A stretch of 6,084 nucleotides of DNA, from positions 1 through 6,084 of the forward strand of contig JALQZL010000092.1 of NCBI GenBank assembly GCA_023258355.1, written 5' to 3'. The DNA comes from Wenzhouxiangellaceae bacterium (lineage in GTDB: Bacteria > Pseudomonadota > Gammaproteobacteria > Xanthomonadales > Wenzhouxiangellaceae). The notes under the pieces are model-generated. The model was not told the DNA's origin, ran no database searches, and saw only the letters and a list, made by a program, of their open reading frames with translations. Shown here in pieces: positions 1-5,568 of the stretch (its first letter is position 1; every line of letters starts with the position of its first letter). The position numbers and the translations under genes are program-made.

Positions 1-1
1 G

Positions 2-2566
2 GGTTCAGCTAAGTTCTCCAAGCTGATTCAGGAAGCCAAGTACCAGGATGCGCTCACAGTTGCTCAGCAACAAGTTGATAATGGCGCTCAAATCATCGAC
101 ATCAACATGGATGATGGCTTGATTGACGCTGAATCCGTGATGGTGGAATTCTTGAACTTGATTGCCGCTGAGCCAGACATTGCCCGCGTGCCCATCATGA
201 TTGACTCATCTAAATTTTCGGTCATCGAGGCAGGTTTAAGGTGCTTACAGGGCAAAGGCATTGTCAACTCGATTAGCTTGAAAGAAGGCGAGCAAGTTTT
301 TCTATCGCAAGCGCGGGTCATCCGTCGATACGGTGCGGCTGTGGTGGTGATGGCGTTTGATGAGCAGGGTCAAGCGGATGACACCGCGCGTATGGTTGAG
401 TGTTTGTCTCGGGCTTACCATCTCCTCACAACCCAAGCAGACTTTCCACCCCAAGACATTATTTTTGATCCCAATATCTTTCCTGTCGCCACTGGCATGA
501 AAGAGCACGATAACTACTCGCTGGCTTTTATTGAAGCGGCCCGTCTTCTAAAAGAGAAATTCCCTGACTCACATGTCTCCGGTGGCGTGTCCAACATGTC
601 TTTTTCATTCAGAGGCAATGCAGTGGTTCGTGAGGCGATGCACTCTGTCTTTCTCTACCATGCGACCAAAGCCGGCATGGATATGGGCATCGTCAACGCT
701 GGTCAATTGGCTGTCTATGATGACATCGACCCAGAGCTACGGGAGCTGGTCGAAGATGTTGTCCTAAACCGTCAGCAGGATGCCACCGAACGTCTCTTAG
801 ATGCTGCTGAGCGCTTCAGAGGGGATGGTAAAGCACAAGTCAAAGACGAGGCATGGCGAGACAAGCCTGTTGCAGAGCGCCTGAAATATGCTCTGGTTAA
901 GGGCATCGACAAGCACATTGTTGAGGACACCGAGGAAGCCCGACAGTCCCACCCAAGCGCACTCGAGGTCATCGAAGGCCCCCTCATGGACGGCATGAAC
1001 TATGTGGGCGATTTGTTTGGGGATGGGCGCATGTTCTTACCGCAAGTTGTGAAGTCAGCGCGGGTGATGAAAAAGGCCGTCGCCTACTTGGTGCCCTACC
1101 TAGAGAAAGAAAAAAAAGCAGGGGATAAGAAAGGAAAAATCTTGTTGGCCACCGTCAAGGGGGACGTTCATGATATCGGTAAAAATATCGTGGGGGTTGT
1201 CTTGGCCTGTAATGGGTTCGAGATACACGACCTAGGCGTGATGGTGCCCGCCGAAAAAATTTTGGCAGAAGCCAAAAAAGCTGAGGTGGATGTCATTGGT
1301 TTATCTGGCCTGATCACACCCTCTTTAGATGAGATGGTCAGTGTCGCTCAAGCCATGAAGGATCAAGGGTTTGAGCTGCCTTTGATGATCGGTGGTGCAA
1401 CCACCTCCAGAGCGCACACTGCACTGAAGATCGACCCTTGTTATCCCCATGGCGTGGCTTGGGTAAAAGACGCCTCAAGAGCGGTCGATGTGGCCAGAAA
1501 ACTCACCAGTCAAACCAACCGCCCTGAATTCTTGGGTACCGTGCAAGCTGACTATGAAGAAATCAGGACCCGCTCTGCTAACAAATCAAAGAAAAAGCCT
1601 TTGTTGTCGCTCGCTGAGGCACGCCGTCGCTCGCTTCACATCAGTTGGGATGACTATCAGCCACCCCAACCAGCGATGCCTGGGCATGTGATCAGGGAGC
1701 AATGGGCGCTGGCTGACTTGGTTCCTTATATTGATTGGACACCATTCTTTCGGACCTGGGAATTGGCCGGGCGCTACCCAGACATATTAAGTGATCCCGT
1801 GGTAGGTGAAGCGGCCAAAAGTCTCTGGGCAGACGCTCAACAGATGCTCAAGAAGATTGTTGAGGAGTCTTGGCTGACTGCCCAGTCAGTGTGTTGCCTG
1901 CTGCCCGCCAACAGTGATGGCGATGACATTATTTTGTATACCGATGACACGCGGCAAGTGGAAAGAGAGCGTTTTGTGGGGCTTCGGCAACAATCGGATA
2001 AAGCGTCTGCCAATTTTTGCTTGGCTGATTTTGTCGCCCCTGTTGACTCTGGTCTATCAGATTATGTGGGTTGCTTCGCCGTCACCGCCGGGCTCGGCAT
2101 TGAAGCAGCGCAGGCCAAGTTGCCGGCCAACGATGATTATGCTGACATTATGCTAAAAGCCCTGGCTGATCGCTTGGCAGAGGCATTAGCAGAGGCGCTT
2201 CATGAAAAGGTTCGACGGCAATATTGGGGATATGTGCCCGATGAATCACTCGCCAATGAAGCCTTGATCGAAGAGGGCTATCAAGGCATCCGACCTGCCC
2301 CGGGGTATCCCGCCTGTCCAGATCACAGCGAAAAAGAAAAAATCTTTGCCTTGTTGGACGCTGAGAAGCAAGTTGGCATGTCGCTGACTGAGAACTTTGC
2401 GATGACCCCGACAGCGGCTGTCAGTGGCTATTATTTCTCACACCCAGCCGCTCAATATTTTGTGGTGGGCAAGATTGGTTCAGATCAGGTCGAGGATTAT
2501 GCGCTCAGAAAGGGTGTTGACCTTGAAACAGCCGAGCGCTATCTGAGACCGATCTTATCTGAGTAA
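2..2566 (+). CDS. metH: Cobalamin-dependent methionine synthase, 3' portion (5' end outside window)
   Basis: MetH transfers a methyl group from 5-methyltetrahydrofolate via cobalamin to homocysteine, making methionine in the cytoplasm. The frame is open from base 2, so the start lies off the left edge; 854 residues are visible. By recalled alignment, fragment residue 1 matches about E. coli MetH residue 370 of 1227. Visible modules are the end of the pterin-binding domain (about 1-250, with DPNIF, GGVSNMSFSFRG and MDMGIVNAGQ), the cobalamin cap helices (about 280-370), the cobalamin domain (about 376-511), and the C-terminal AdoMet/reactivation domain (about 527-854, with YIDWTPFF and RPAPGYPACP). 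In the cobalamin domain, GDVHDIG supplies the lower-ligand His at fragment residue 390, with Asp388 and Ser441; these match the E. coli His759-Asp757-Ser810 triad. Arg764 of RPAPGYP matches the AdoMet-contacting Arg1134. The homocysteine/zinc domain is outside the window. All landmarks in view are intact, so the gene looks functional. It ends in TAA and converges on the DUF2058 gene. Confidence 0.98.
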   Translation, partial: GSAKFSKLIQEAKYQDALTVAQQQVDNGAQIIDINMDDGLIDAESVMVEFLNLIAAEPDIARVPIMIDSSKFSVIEAGLRCLQGKGIVNSISLKEGEQVFLSQARVIRRYGAAVVVMAFDEQGQADDTARMVECLSRAYHLLTTQADFPPQDIIFDPNIFPVATGMKEHDNYSLAFIEAARLLKEKFPDSHVSGGVSNMSFSFRGNAVVREAMHSVFLYHATKAGMDMGIVNAGQLAVYDDIDPELRELVEDVVLNRQQDATERLLDAAERFRGDGKAQVKDEAWRDKPVAERLKYALVKGIDKHIVEDTEEARQSHPSALEVIEGPLMDGMNYVGDLFGDGRMFLPQVVKSARVMKKAVAYLVPYLEKEKKAGDKKGKILLATVKGDVHDIGKNIVGVVLACNGFEIHDLGVMVPAEKILAEAKKAEVDVIGLSGLITPSLDEMVSVAQAMKDQGFELPLMIGGATTSRAHTALKIDPCYPHGVAWVKDASRAVDVARKLTSQTNRPEFLGTVQADYEEIRTRSANKSKKKPLLSLAEARRRSLHISWDDYQPPQPAMPGHVIREQWALADLVPYIDWTPFFRTWELAGRYPDILSDPVVGEAAKSLWADAQQMLKKIVEESWLTAQSVCCLLPANSDGDDIILYTDDTRQVERERFVGLRQQSDKASANFCLADFVAPVDSGLSDYVGCFAVTAGLGIEAAQAKLPANDDYADIMLKALADRLAEALAEALHEKVRRQYWGYVPDESLANEALIEEGYQGIRPAPGYPACPDHSEKEKIFALLDAEKQVGMSLTENFAMTPTAAVSGYYFSHPAAQYFVVGKIGSDQVEDYALRKGVDLETAERYLRPILSE

Positions 2567-2617
2567 GGGGCCCGAGCACTTTTGACATTGACCAACAGCG
2601 ACGGTCTTTGGTCACTA

Positions 2618-3181
2618 TCACCACATCAAATCATCAGGCACAGGAGGGTAATGATCCTCTTCCGATTGCGTGGTCTCGTCCGATGTCGCCGCACTTGACT
2701 GGGTCAAGTCAGGCACCCACTCAGGGGCGATGGCTGCCACCGCCATGGCCACCTGTGGCTCAACCAATTTCGCTGCCCCTCGAAACATGACAACCGCCAA
2801 ACAGCCCTCATTGAGTGCTTTTCTCTGCGCATCCGTACACATCACACGCCGAACCCGCCCAGCCTGCTCAAAGTAACGGGCATGCTCAGCATCCTCAGAA
2901 TTTTTAATTTGATTGGTAAGCAGCGCCTCAATCTGAAGATTTCGCTTTCGCCTAGCGGCTTGCTCAGCTTGCTTGGCTTGCTTCTTCTGCTGTGCGTCGG
3001 CTTTCTCCGCCAAATGGCGCTGACGATAGGCCTCGGCGAGGTCAAGCTCTGAGGGTTCATTGCTCTGGCTCCGAGCACTCGGAGATGGCGCCTTTTGAGA
3101 TGGGCCGCCCGAGCGTCGCTTTTGGCGCTTCTTGGATGAAGAAAGCCCTGCATCACGCAGGGCTTCTTTCAAAGATCCCAT
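2618..3181 (-). CDS. DUF2058 family protein (YaiL-like)
   Basis: The product is 187 residues and resembles E. coli YaiL (DUF2058), whose biochemical function I do not know; older annotations call it a nucleoprotein or nucleotide-hydrolase-like protein on thin grounds. Evidence for the family is the N-terminal LKEALRDAGLSSSKK segment, which parallels the LQEQLLKAGLVTSKK start of YaiL. The middle, about residues 48-90, is Lys/Arg/Gln/Ala-rich and probably a long helix or coiled coil. A small C-terminal domain (about 107-155, with VRRVMCTDAQRKAL and GCLAVVMF) and the closing PVPDDLMW tail match YaiL's VPDDLMW end. The basic N-terminal half would suit nucleic-acid or ribosome contact, which is inference only. 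The ATG at 3181 matches the family's N-terminus, but its Shine-Dalgarno is poor (AGG about 10 bases upstream). It begins 42 bp after the mip-like stop codon on the same strand, so co-transcription is likely. Its first codons form a strong hairpin, listed separately. Confidence 0.9.
   Translation of the reverse strand: MGSLKEALRDAGLSSSKKRQKRRSGGPSQKAPSPSARSQSNEPSELDLAEAYRQRHLAEKADAQQKKQAKQAEQAARRKRNLQIEALLTNQIKNSEDAEHARYFEQAGRVRRVMCTDAQRKALNEGCLAVVMFRGAAKLVEPQVAMAVAAIAPEWVPDLTQSSAATSDETTQSEEDHYPPVPDDLMW
3138..3170 (-). other. Strong hairpin inside the first codons of the DUF2058 gene
   Basis: Read on the minus strand, two 14-base arms (3170-3157 and 3151-3138) flank the 5-base loop GTGAT. Thirteen of 14 positions pair, one of them a G-U wobble, with a single A-C mismatch. 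The inner nine pairs (AAGCCCTGC with GCAGGGCTT) are perfect and GC-rich. The outer arms are A-rich on the 5' side and T-rich on the 3' side, the shape of an intrinsic terminator with an interrupted U-tract. The structure begins 11 bases after the first base of the ATG and covers codons 4-15. It could attenuate read-through from the mip-like gene or slow initiation on the DUF2058 message. It could also be a by-product of the EALRDAGLSS coding sequence. The pairing is seen directly; any function is inferred. Confidence 0.5.
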
Positions 3182-3223
3182 GGCTATTTGGCCTGACTAA
3201 GACTCAAATGCGAGAAGCCAAGC

Positions 3224-3928
3224 TTAGTCGCTTGTCTCAACAGAAATTAACTCCACATCAAAGATCAATGTGGCGTTAGGGCCAATCGGACCTGGGCGAC
3301 CCTCAGGGCCGTAGGCCAGATCAGAGGGAATGTAGAACTGATAAGTTGCACCTTCTTTCATGAGCTGAACACCCTCGGTCCAACCAGGAATGACCTGATT
3401 CAACGCAAAAGTCGCAGGCTCGCCTCGGGCGTATGAGCTATCAAACTCGGTGCCGTTGATGAGCGTACCCCGATAGTGCACGGTGACTCGATCAGTGGCT
3501 TTGGGCTGCGCCCCATCACCGGATTCAATCACACGGTACTGGAGGCCTGATTCAGTCACCTGAACGCCCTCTTTCTGAGCATTCTCAGCCAAGAACGCCT
3601 CACCCTCTGCCAAGTTGGCAGAAGCCTGACGGTTCATGGCTTCAGCCATTTGCGCTTGTCTGCGTTGCATGAAGGCTTCACGCTCAGCCAAGGCCTCTTC
3701 TCGGCTCAGTAGTGTGGGCTCACCTGCATAAGCTGCACGAAGGCCAGCGACCAGCAGGTCGATGTCCAACGCCATATCCTGCTCGCCCAATGATTGGCCG
3801 ATATCCATGCCGATCGTGTAGCTAATTCTTTCTTCACTGGTTTCAAGCTCTTGGGCTTGAGCTGACAATGCGGCCAAGCCGAAGGCCAGGGTCGCAGCAG
3901 CCGCGATTGAAGTGGTGCGTCGCATCAT
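3224..3928 (-). CDS. mip: Exported FKBP-type peptidyl-prolyl isomerase, Mip/FkpA-like
   Basis: This is a periplasmic prolyl isomerase and folding chaperone of 234 residues, against 233 for Legionella Mip. Residues 1-25 form a Sec signal peptide: MMRRTT, an Ala/Leu-rich core, and an AQA motif at 23-25 that predicts cleavage before Gln26. Residues about 33-130 are the helical FKBP N-terminal dimerisation domain (ISYTIGMDIGQSL, then a charged long helix). Residues about 143-232 are the FKBP catalytic domain. Its pocket residues are present: Tyr152, Phe162, Asp163, Val179-Ile180, Trp183, Tyr206 and Phe223, in HYRGTLINGTEFDSS, QVIPGW, AYG and LIFDVEL. The GPIGPNATLIF stretch and the ISV ending also resemble Mip, hence the symbol, although fkpA would be equally defensible. 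Tandem ATGs sit at 3928 and 3925; GGAG is 5 bases from the first and 8 from the second. The first is used here, and the choice changes only one residue. It probably leads a two-gene unit with the DUF2058 gene. Confidence 0.95.
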   Translation of the reverse strand: MMRRTTSIAAAATLAFGLAALSAQAQELETSEERISYTIGMDIGQSLGEQDMALDIDLLVAGLRAAYAGEPTLLSREEALAEREAFMQRRQAQMAEAMNRQASANLAEGEAFLAENAQKEGVQVTESGLQYRVIESGDGAQPKATDRVTVHYRGTLINGTEFDSSYARGEPATFALNQVIPGWTEGVQLMKEGATYQFYIPSDLAYGPEGRPGPIGPNATLIFDVELISVETSD

Positions 3929-3933
3929 TACAT

Positions 3934-3937
3934 CTCC
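3934..3937 (-). promoter_or_regulatory. Ribosome binding site of the mip-like gene, with two candidate start codons
   Basis: GGAG on the minus strand lies 5 bases before the ATG at 3928 and 8 bases before the ATG at 3925. The second has the more usual spacing, so initiation may occur at either. The same bases lie inside a three-codon reading frame (ATG GAG ATG TAA, starting at 3939) whose stop overlaps the first start as TAATG. Confidence 0.6.
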
Positions 3938-3976
3938 ATTTTGAGGTTTTATTTAACAGTGTGCTTCTGGGCACGC

Positions 3977-3985
3977 AGTGTATCA
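3977..3985 (-). promoter_or_regulatory. Possible extended -10 element for the mip-like gene
   Basis: TGATACACT on the minus strand resembles an extended -10 (TGnTATAAT), with four of six hexamer matches. It lies about 50 bases before the start codon. No convincing -35 hexamer sits 16-18 bases upstream; the nearby TTGAAT is only 12 bases away. This is the best candidate I see in the divergent region for minus-strand transcription, but it is weak. Confidence 0.2.
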
Positions 3986-4020
3986 GATCACAGAATTCAA
4001 CTTCCGTTCCCCAAAAAGAT

Positions 4021-4049
4021 TTGACAGCTCTGTGTCATGGTGTTATAGT
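4021..4049 (+). promoter_or_regulatory. Sigma-70 promoter of the small-protein/GntR/ABC operon
   Basis: A perfect -35 TTGACA (4021-4026) is followed by a 17-base spacer and the -10 TATAGT (4044-4049), which has one mismatch to consensus. TG at 4041-4042 also makes it an extended -10. Transcription should start near 4055-4057, giving a leader of about 25 bases before the ATG at 4081. A promoter this close to consensus normally needs a repressor, and a palindrome covers its -10 box. Confidence 0.85.
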
Positions 4050-4061
4050 TCACTACAACAC
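4040..4061 (+). promoter_or_regulatory. 22-bp palindromic operator over the -10 box, probable target of the GntR/YtrA regulator
   Basis: The site consists of half-site GTGTTnTAGT, two central bases, and its inverse ACTAnAACAC. Eighteen of 22 positions are self-complementary; only the centre and one position per arm differ. It is centred at 4050/4051, covering the -10 hexamer and the expected transcription start, the classic place for blocking RNA polymerase. GntR-family repressors bind as dimers to palindromes, and YtrA-type members usually control their own operon; the regulator gene starts 258 bases downstream. The palindrome is seen directly; its pairing with this regulator is inferred. 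Confidence 0.75.
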
Positions 4062-4067
4062 TAGAAC

Positions 4068-4073
4068 AGGAGG
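4068..4073 (+). promoter_or_regulatory. Consensus Shine-Dalgarno of the small membrane protein gene
   Basis: AGGAGG lies 7 bases before the ATG at 4081. It is the best ribosome binding site in the window and fixes the start of the small gene, even though the same frame stays open well upstream through the divergent promoter region. Confidence 0.85.
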
Positions 4074-4080
4074 CAGCCAA

Positions 4081-4314
4081 ATGCTCCCGACAACCACCAG
4101 AAAACAACTCAGAGTGCCCCACCACGTTGCCATTGCGTGCGCGGCTGTTTGCTTGGCCTTGGCTTTCTTGGCCGATATACAGATCAGGTCAGAATTGGGC
4201 CCGACTGCCGAGAGCGCATCGGCGCTTAAAGTGGAGACACCTCAGAAGCGGAGCGTGAAACACGCCTTTCCTCGCCTGTTGCCTTGGAAGGCACCAGCAC
4301 CAAGAAGCGAGTGA
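4081..4314 (+). CDS. Small single-pass membrane protein, first gene of the GntR/ABC operon
   Basis: The product has 77 residues and belongs to no family I recognise. The frame is open from before 3868, but the ATG at 4081 is the real start because it follows AGGAGG by 7 bases and lies just downstream of the promoter. The product has a basic N-terminus (TTRKQLRVPHH), one hydrophobic segment at about residues 14-33 (VAIACAAVCLALAFL) that should span the inner membrane or act as an uncleaved signal anchor, and a basic, Pro-rich tail (about 34-77, ending LLPWKAPAPRSE). No lipobox is placed as in a lipoprotein, since the Cys residues (20 and 24) fall mid-segment. The stop is 4 bases before the GntR start, so the two are probably translationally coupled. 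A role as sensor, accessory subunit or modulator of the downstream ABC transporter is plausible from position alone. A leader peptide is less likely, given the stable membrane segment. Confidence 0.7.
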   Translation: MLPTTTRKQLRVPHHVAIACAAVCLALAFLADIQIRSELGPTAESASALKVETPQKRSVKHAFPRLLPWKAPAPRSE

Positions 4315-4318
4315 TTTC

Positions 4319-4690
4319 ATGAGCCACGCTTGGGATCAAAATGTTCCGATCTACCAGCAGCTACGTGATCGCACGGTCTCACACATTCTGGCTGGCCGAC
4401 TAAAAGAAGGTGATTTGTTGCCTTCGGTCAGGCAAGTGGCTGTGGACCTCCAGATTAATCCCTTAACAGTCTCAAAGGCCTACCAAGTGCTGGTTGATGA
4501 GTCACTGGTCGAATCCCAACGTGGTGTGGGTATGCGGATCAAAGCCGGTGCCACCCATCAGCTATTAGAGGCAGAAAGGGCACGGTTTCTCTCTCAAGAT
4601 TGGCCCGAGATTCTAAAGCGCATGGAGCAACTCAACCTAAGTTTTGAGGATCTTCCTTTGCCAAACAACCAAAAGGTTTCTAGTCAATGA
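4319..4690 (+). CDS. GntR-family transcriptional regulator, YtrA subfamily
   Basis: This is a DNA-binding repressor of 123 residues, the short size typical of YtrA-type GntR proteins, which have a winged helix but no large effector domain. Residues about 8-77 are the winged helix-turn-helix. They include VPIYQQLRDRTVSHILAG, GDLLPSVRQVAVDL, the recognition-helix region INPLTVSKAYQVL (46-58), and the wing ESQRGVGMRI (65-74). Residues about 80-123 would be the short helical dimerisation tail. YtrA-type regulators generally sit beside and repress ABC transporter genes, and that is the arrangement here. The start is set by family alignment and lies 4 bases after the upstream stop, with only a weak ribosome site, so translation probably depends on coupling to the small gene. 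Its TGA overlaps the ATPase start as ATGA. It probably binds the palindrome at 4040-4061. The inducing signal is not visible. Confidence 0.93.
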   Translation: MSHAWDQNVPIYQQLRDRTVSHILAGRLKEGDLLPSVRQVAVDLQINPLTVSKAYQVLVDESLVESQRGVGMRIKAGATHQLLEAERARFLSQDWPEILKRMEQLNLSFEDLPLPNNQKVSSQ

Positions 4691-5556
4691 CTCAACCATC
4701 TCCTCTTATTCATGCCCGCGGTTTGCGGCGTCACTACCAGCGTGGCCAAGTCACGGCTCTGGATGGCATCGATTTGGCGATCCCGAAGGGACGCATCGTG
4801 GGCTTGATTGGCCCAAATGGCTCGGGCAAGACAACGGCACTCAAGGCCATTTTGGGACTGACTCCCTACCAAGGAGAGCTCAGTGTCCTGGGCCTCAACC
4901 CAAGTCGTCACCGCGACCGACTGATGGAGAATGTGTGCTTTATCGCCGATGTGGCGGTGTTACCACGCTGGGCCAAGGTGTCCCAGATGATTGACCTGAC
5001 TGACGGCATGCACCCCCGCTTCAACCGGGCACGCTGTGTGGAATATCTTGAAGCCACCAACGTTCGAATGAATGCCAAGGTAGGCACCTTGTCTCGAGGC
5101 ATGGTGGTTCAGTTGCACTTAGCCCTGGTCATGGCCATCGAAGCCGATCTGTTGGTTTTGGATGAGCCCACCTTGGGTCTTGATCTCTTGTTTCGAAAGC
5201 AGTTCTATACCAACCTCATTAATGACTACTTTAATGAGAACCGCACCATTCTCATCACAACGCACCAAGTCGAAGAAGTGGAGCACATTCTGACTGATCT
5301 CATCTTCATTAAGGAAGGTCGTCTGATCTTGAATGACACCATGGAATCTGTGATGGGCGACTACGCTGAGCTGCTGGTCAAGCCTGAGGCCGTTGAAAAA
5401 GCCAAAGCCCACCACCCAATCGCCACGCGCACCATGATGGGGCAGCCCGTGTTTCTCTATCACAACGTCGATCAACTCGCGCTTGCCGAACTCGGTGAGG
5501 TGAGATCACCCAGCGTGTCTGATCTGTTTGTTGCCTTAATGTCAAAACAACACTAG
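4687..5556 (+). CDS. ABC-2 type transporter ATP-binding protein
   Basis: This is the cytoplasmic ATPase subunit of an ABC transporter, 289 residues, predicted to energise the permease encoded next. Motifs in order: A-loop aromatic Tyr17; Walker A GPNGSGKTT at 42-50 (Lys48); ABC signature LSRGM at 135-139, with Gln142 in place of a canonical LSGGQ ending; Walker B LLVLDE at 155-160 with catalytic Glu160; D-loop LGLD at 163-166; H-loop His193 in TTHQVEEVEH. The region where the Q-loop glutamine is expected reads FIADVAVLPRW (85-95) and has no Gln. A C-terminal extension (about 213-289) follows the nucleotide-binding fold. The gene overlaps the regulator by 4 bases (ATGA), which implies coupled synthesis. 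The family most resembles the ATPases found with YtrA regulators. The substrate cannot be read from the sequence: export of a toxic or envelope-active compound is one possibility, and a non-transport role another. Confidence 0.95.
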   Translation: MTQPSPLIHARGLRRHYQRGQVTALDGIDLAIPKGRIVGLIGPNGSGKTTALKAILGLTPYQGELSVLGLNPSRHRDRLMENVCFIADVAVLPRWAKVSQMIDLTDGMHPRFNRARCVEYLEATNVRMNAKVGTLSRGMVVQLHLALVMAIEADLLVLDEPTLGLDLLFRKQFYTNLINDYFNENRTILITTHQVEEVEHILTDLIFIKEGRLILNDTMESVMGDYAELLVKPEAVEKAKAHHPIATRTMMGQPVFLYHNVDQLALAELGEVRSPSVSDLFVALMSKQH

Positions 5557-5568
5557 GAAAACCAGTTC

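Noticed and set aside
1110..1117. Run of eight A residues in metH, considered as a slippage or frameshift site
   Set aside because: It encodes a Lys/Glu-rich linker between the cap and cobalamin domains, the frame continues intact on both sides, and a slipped product would have no evident role.
2589..2614. TGACCAA/TTGGTCA inverted repeat in the convergent gap after metH, considered as a terminator for metH or the DUF2058 gene
   Set aside because: The stem is only 7 bp with a 12-base loop and no T-run follows on either strand, so it does not meet the pattern of an intrinsic terminator.
2842..3156. Open frame of 104 codons on the minus strand overlapping the DUF2058 gene
   Set aside because: The translation (Arg-rich, with MMQGFLHPRSAKSD at its start) matches no family I know, while the overlapping frame gives a recognisable DUF2058 protein with its PDDLMW tail.
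3868..4080. Upstream extension of the small-protein frame to an earlier ATG at 3868
   Set aside because: It would overlap the signal-peptide end of the mip-like gene and cross the promoter and operator; the ATG at 4081 has the consensus ribosome site.
4280..4293. TGCCTT/AAGGCA repeat near the end of the small-protein gene
   Set aside because: The central spacer is only 2 bases, so the hairpin would be short, and it lies within coding sequence with no T-run.
5119..5475. Open frame of 118 codons on the minus strand inside the ABC ATPase gene
   Set aside because: It lies wholly antisense to conserved ATPase motifs and shows no family resemblance or independent start signals.
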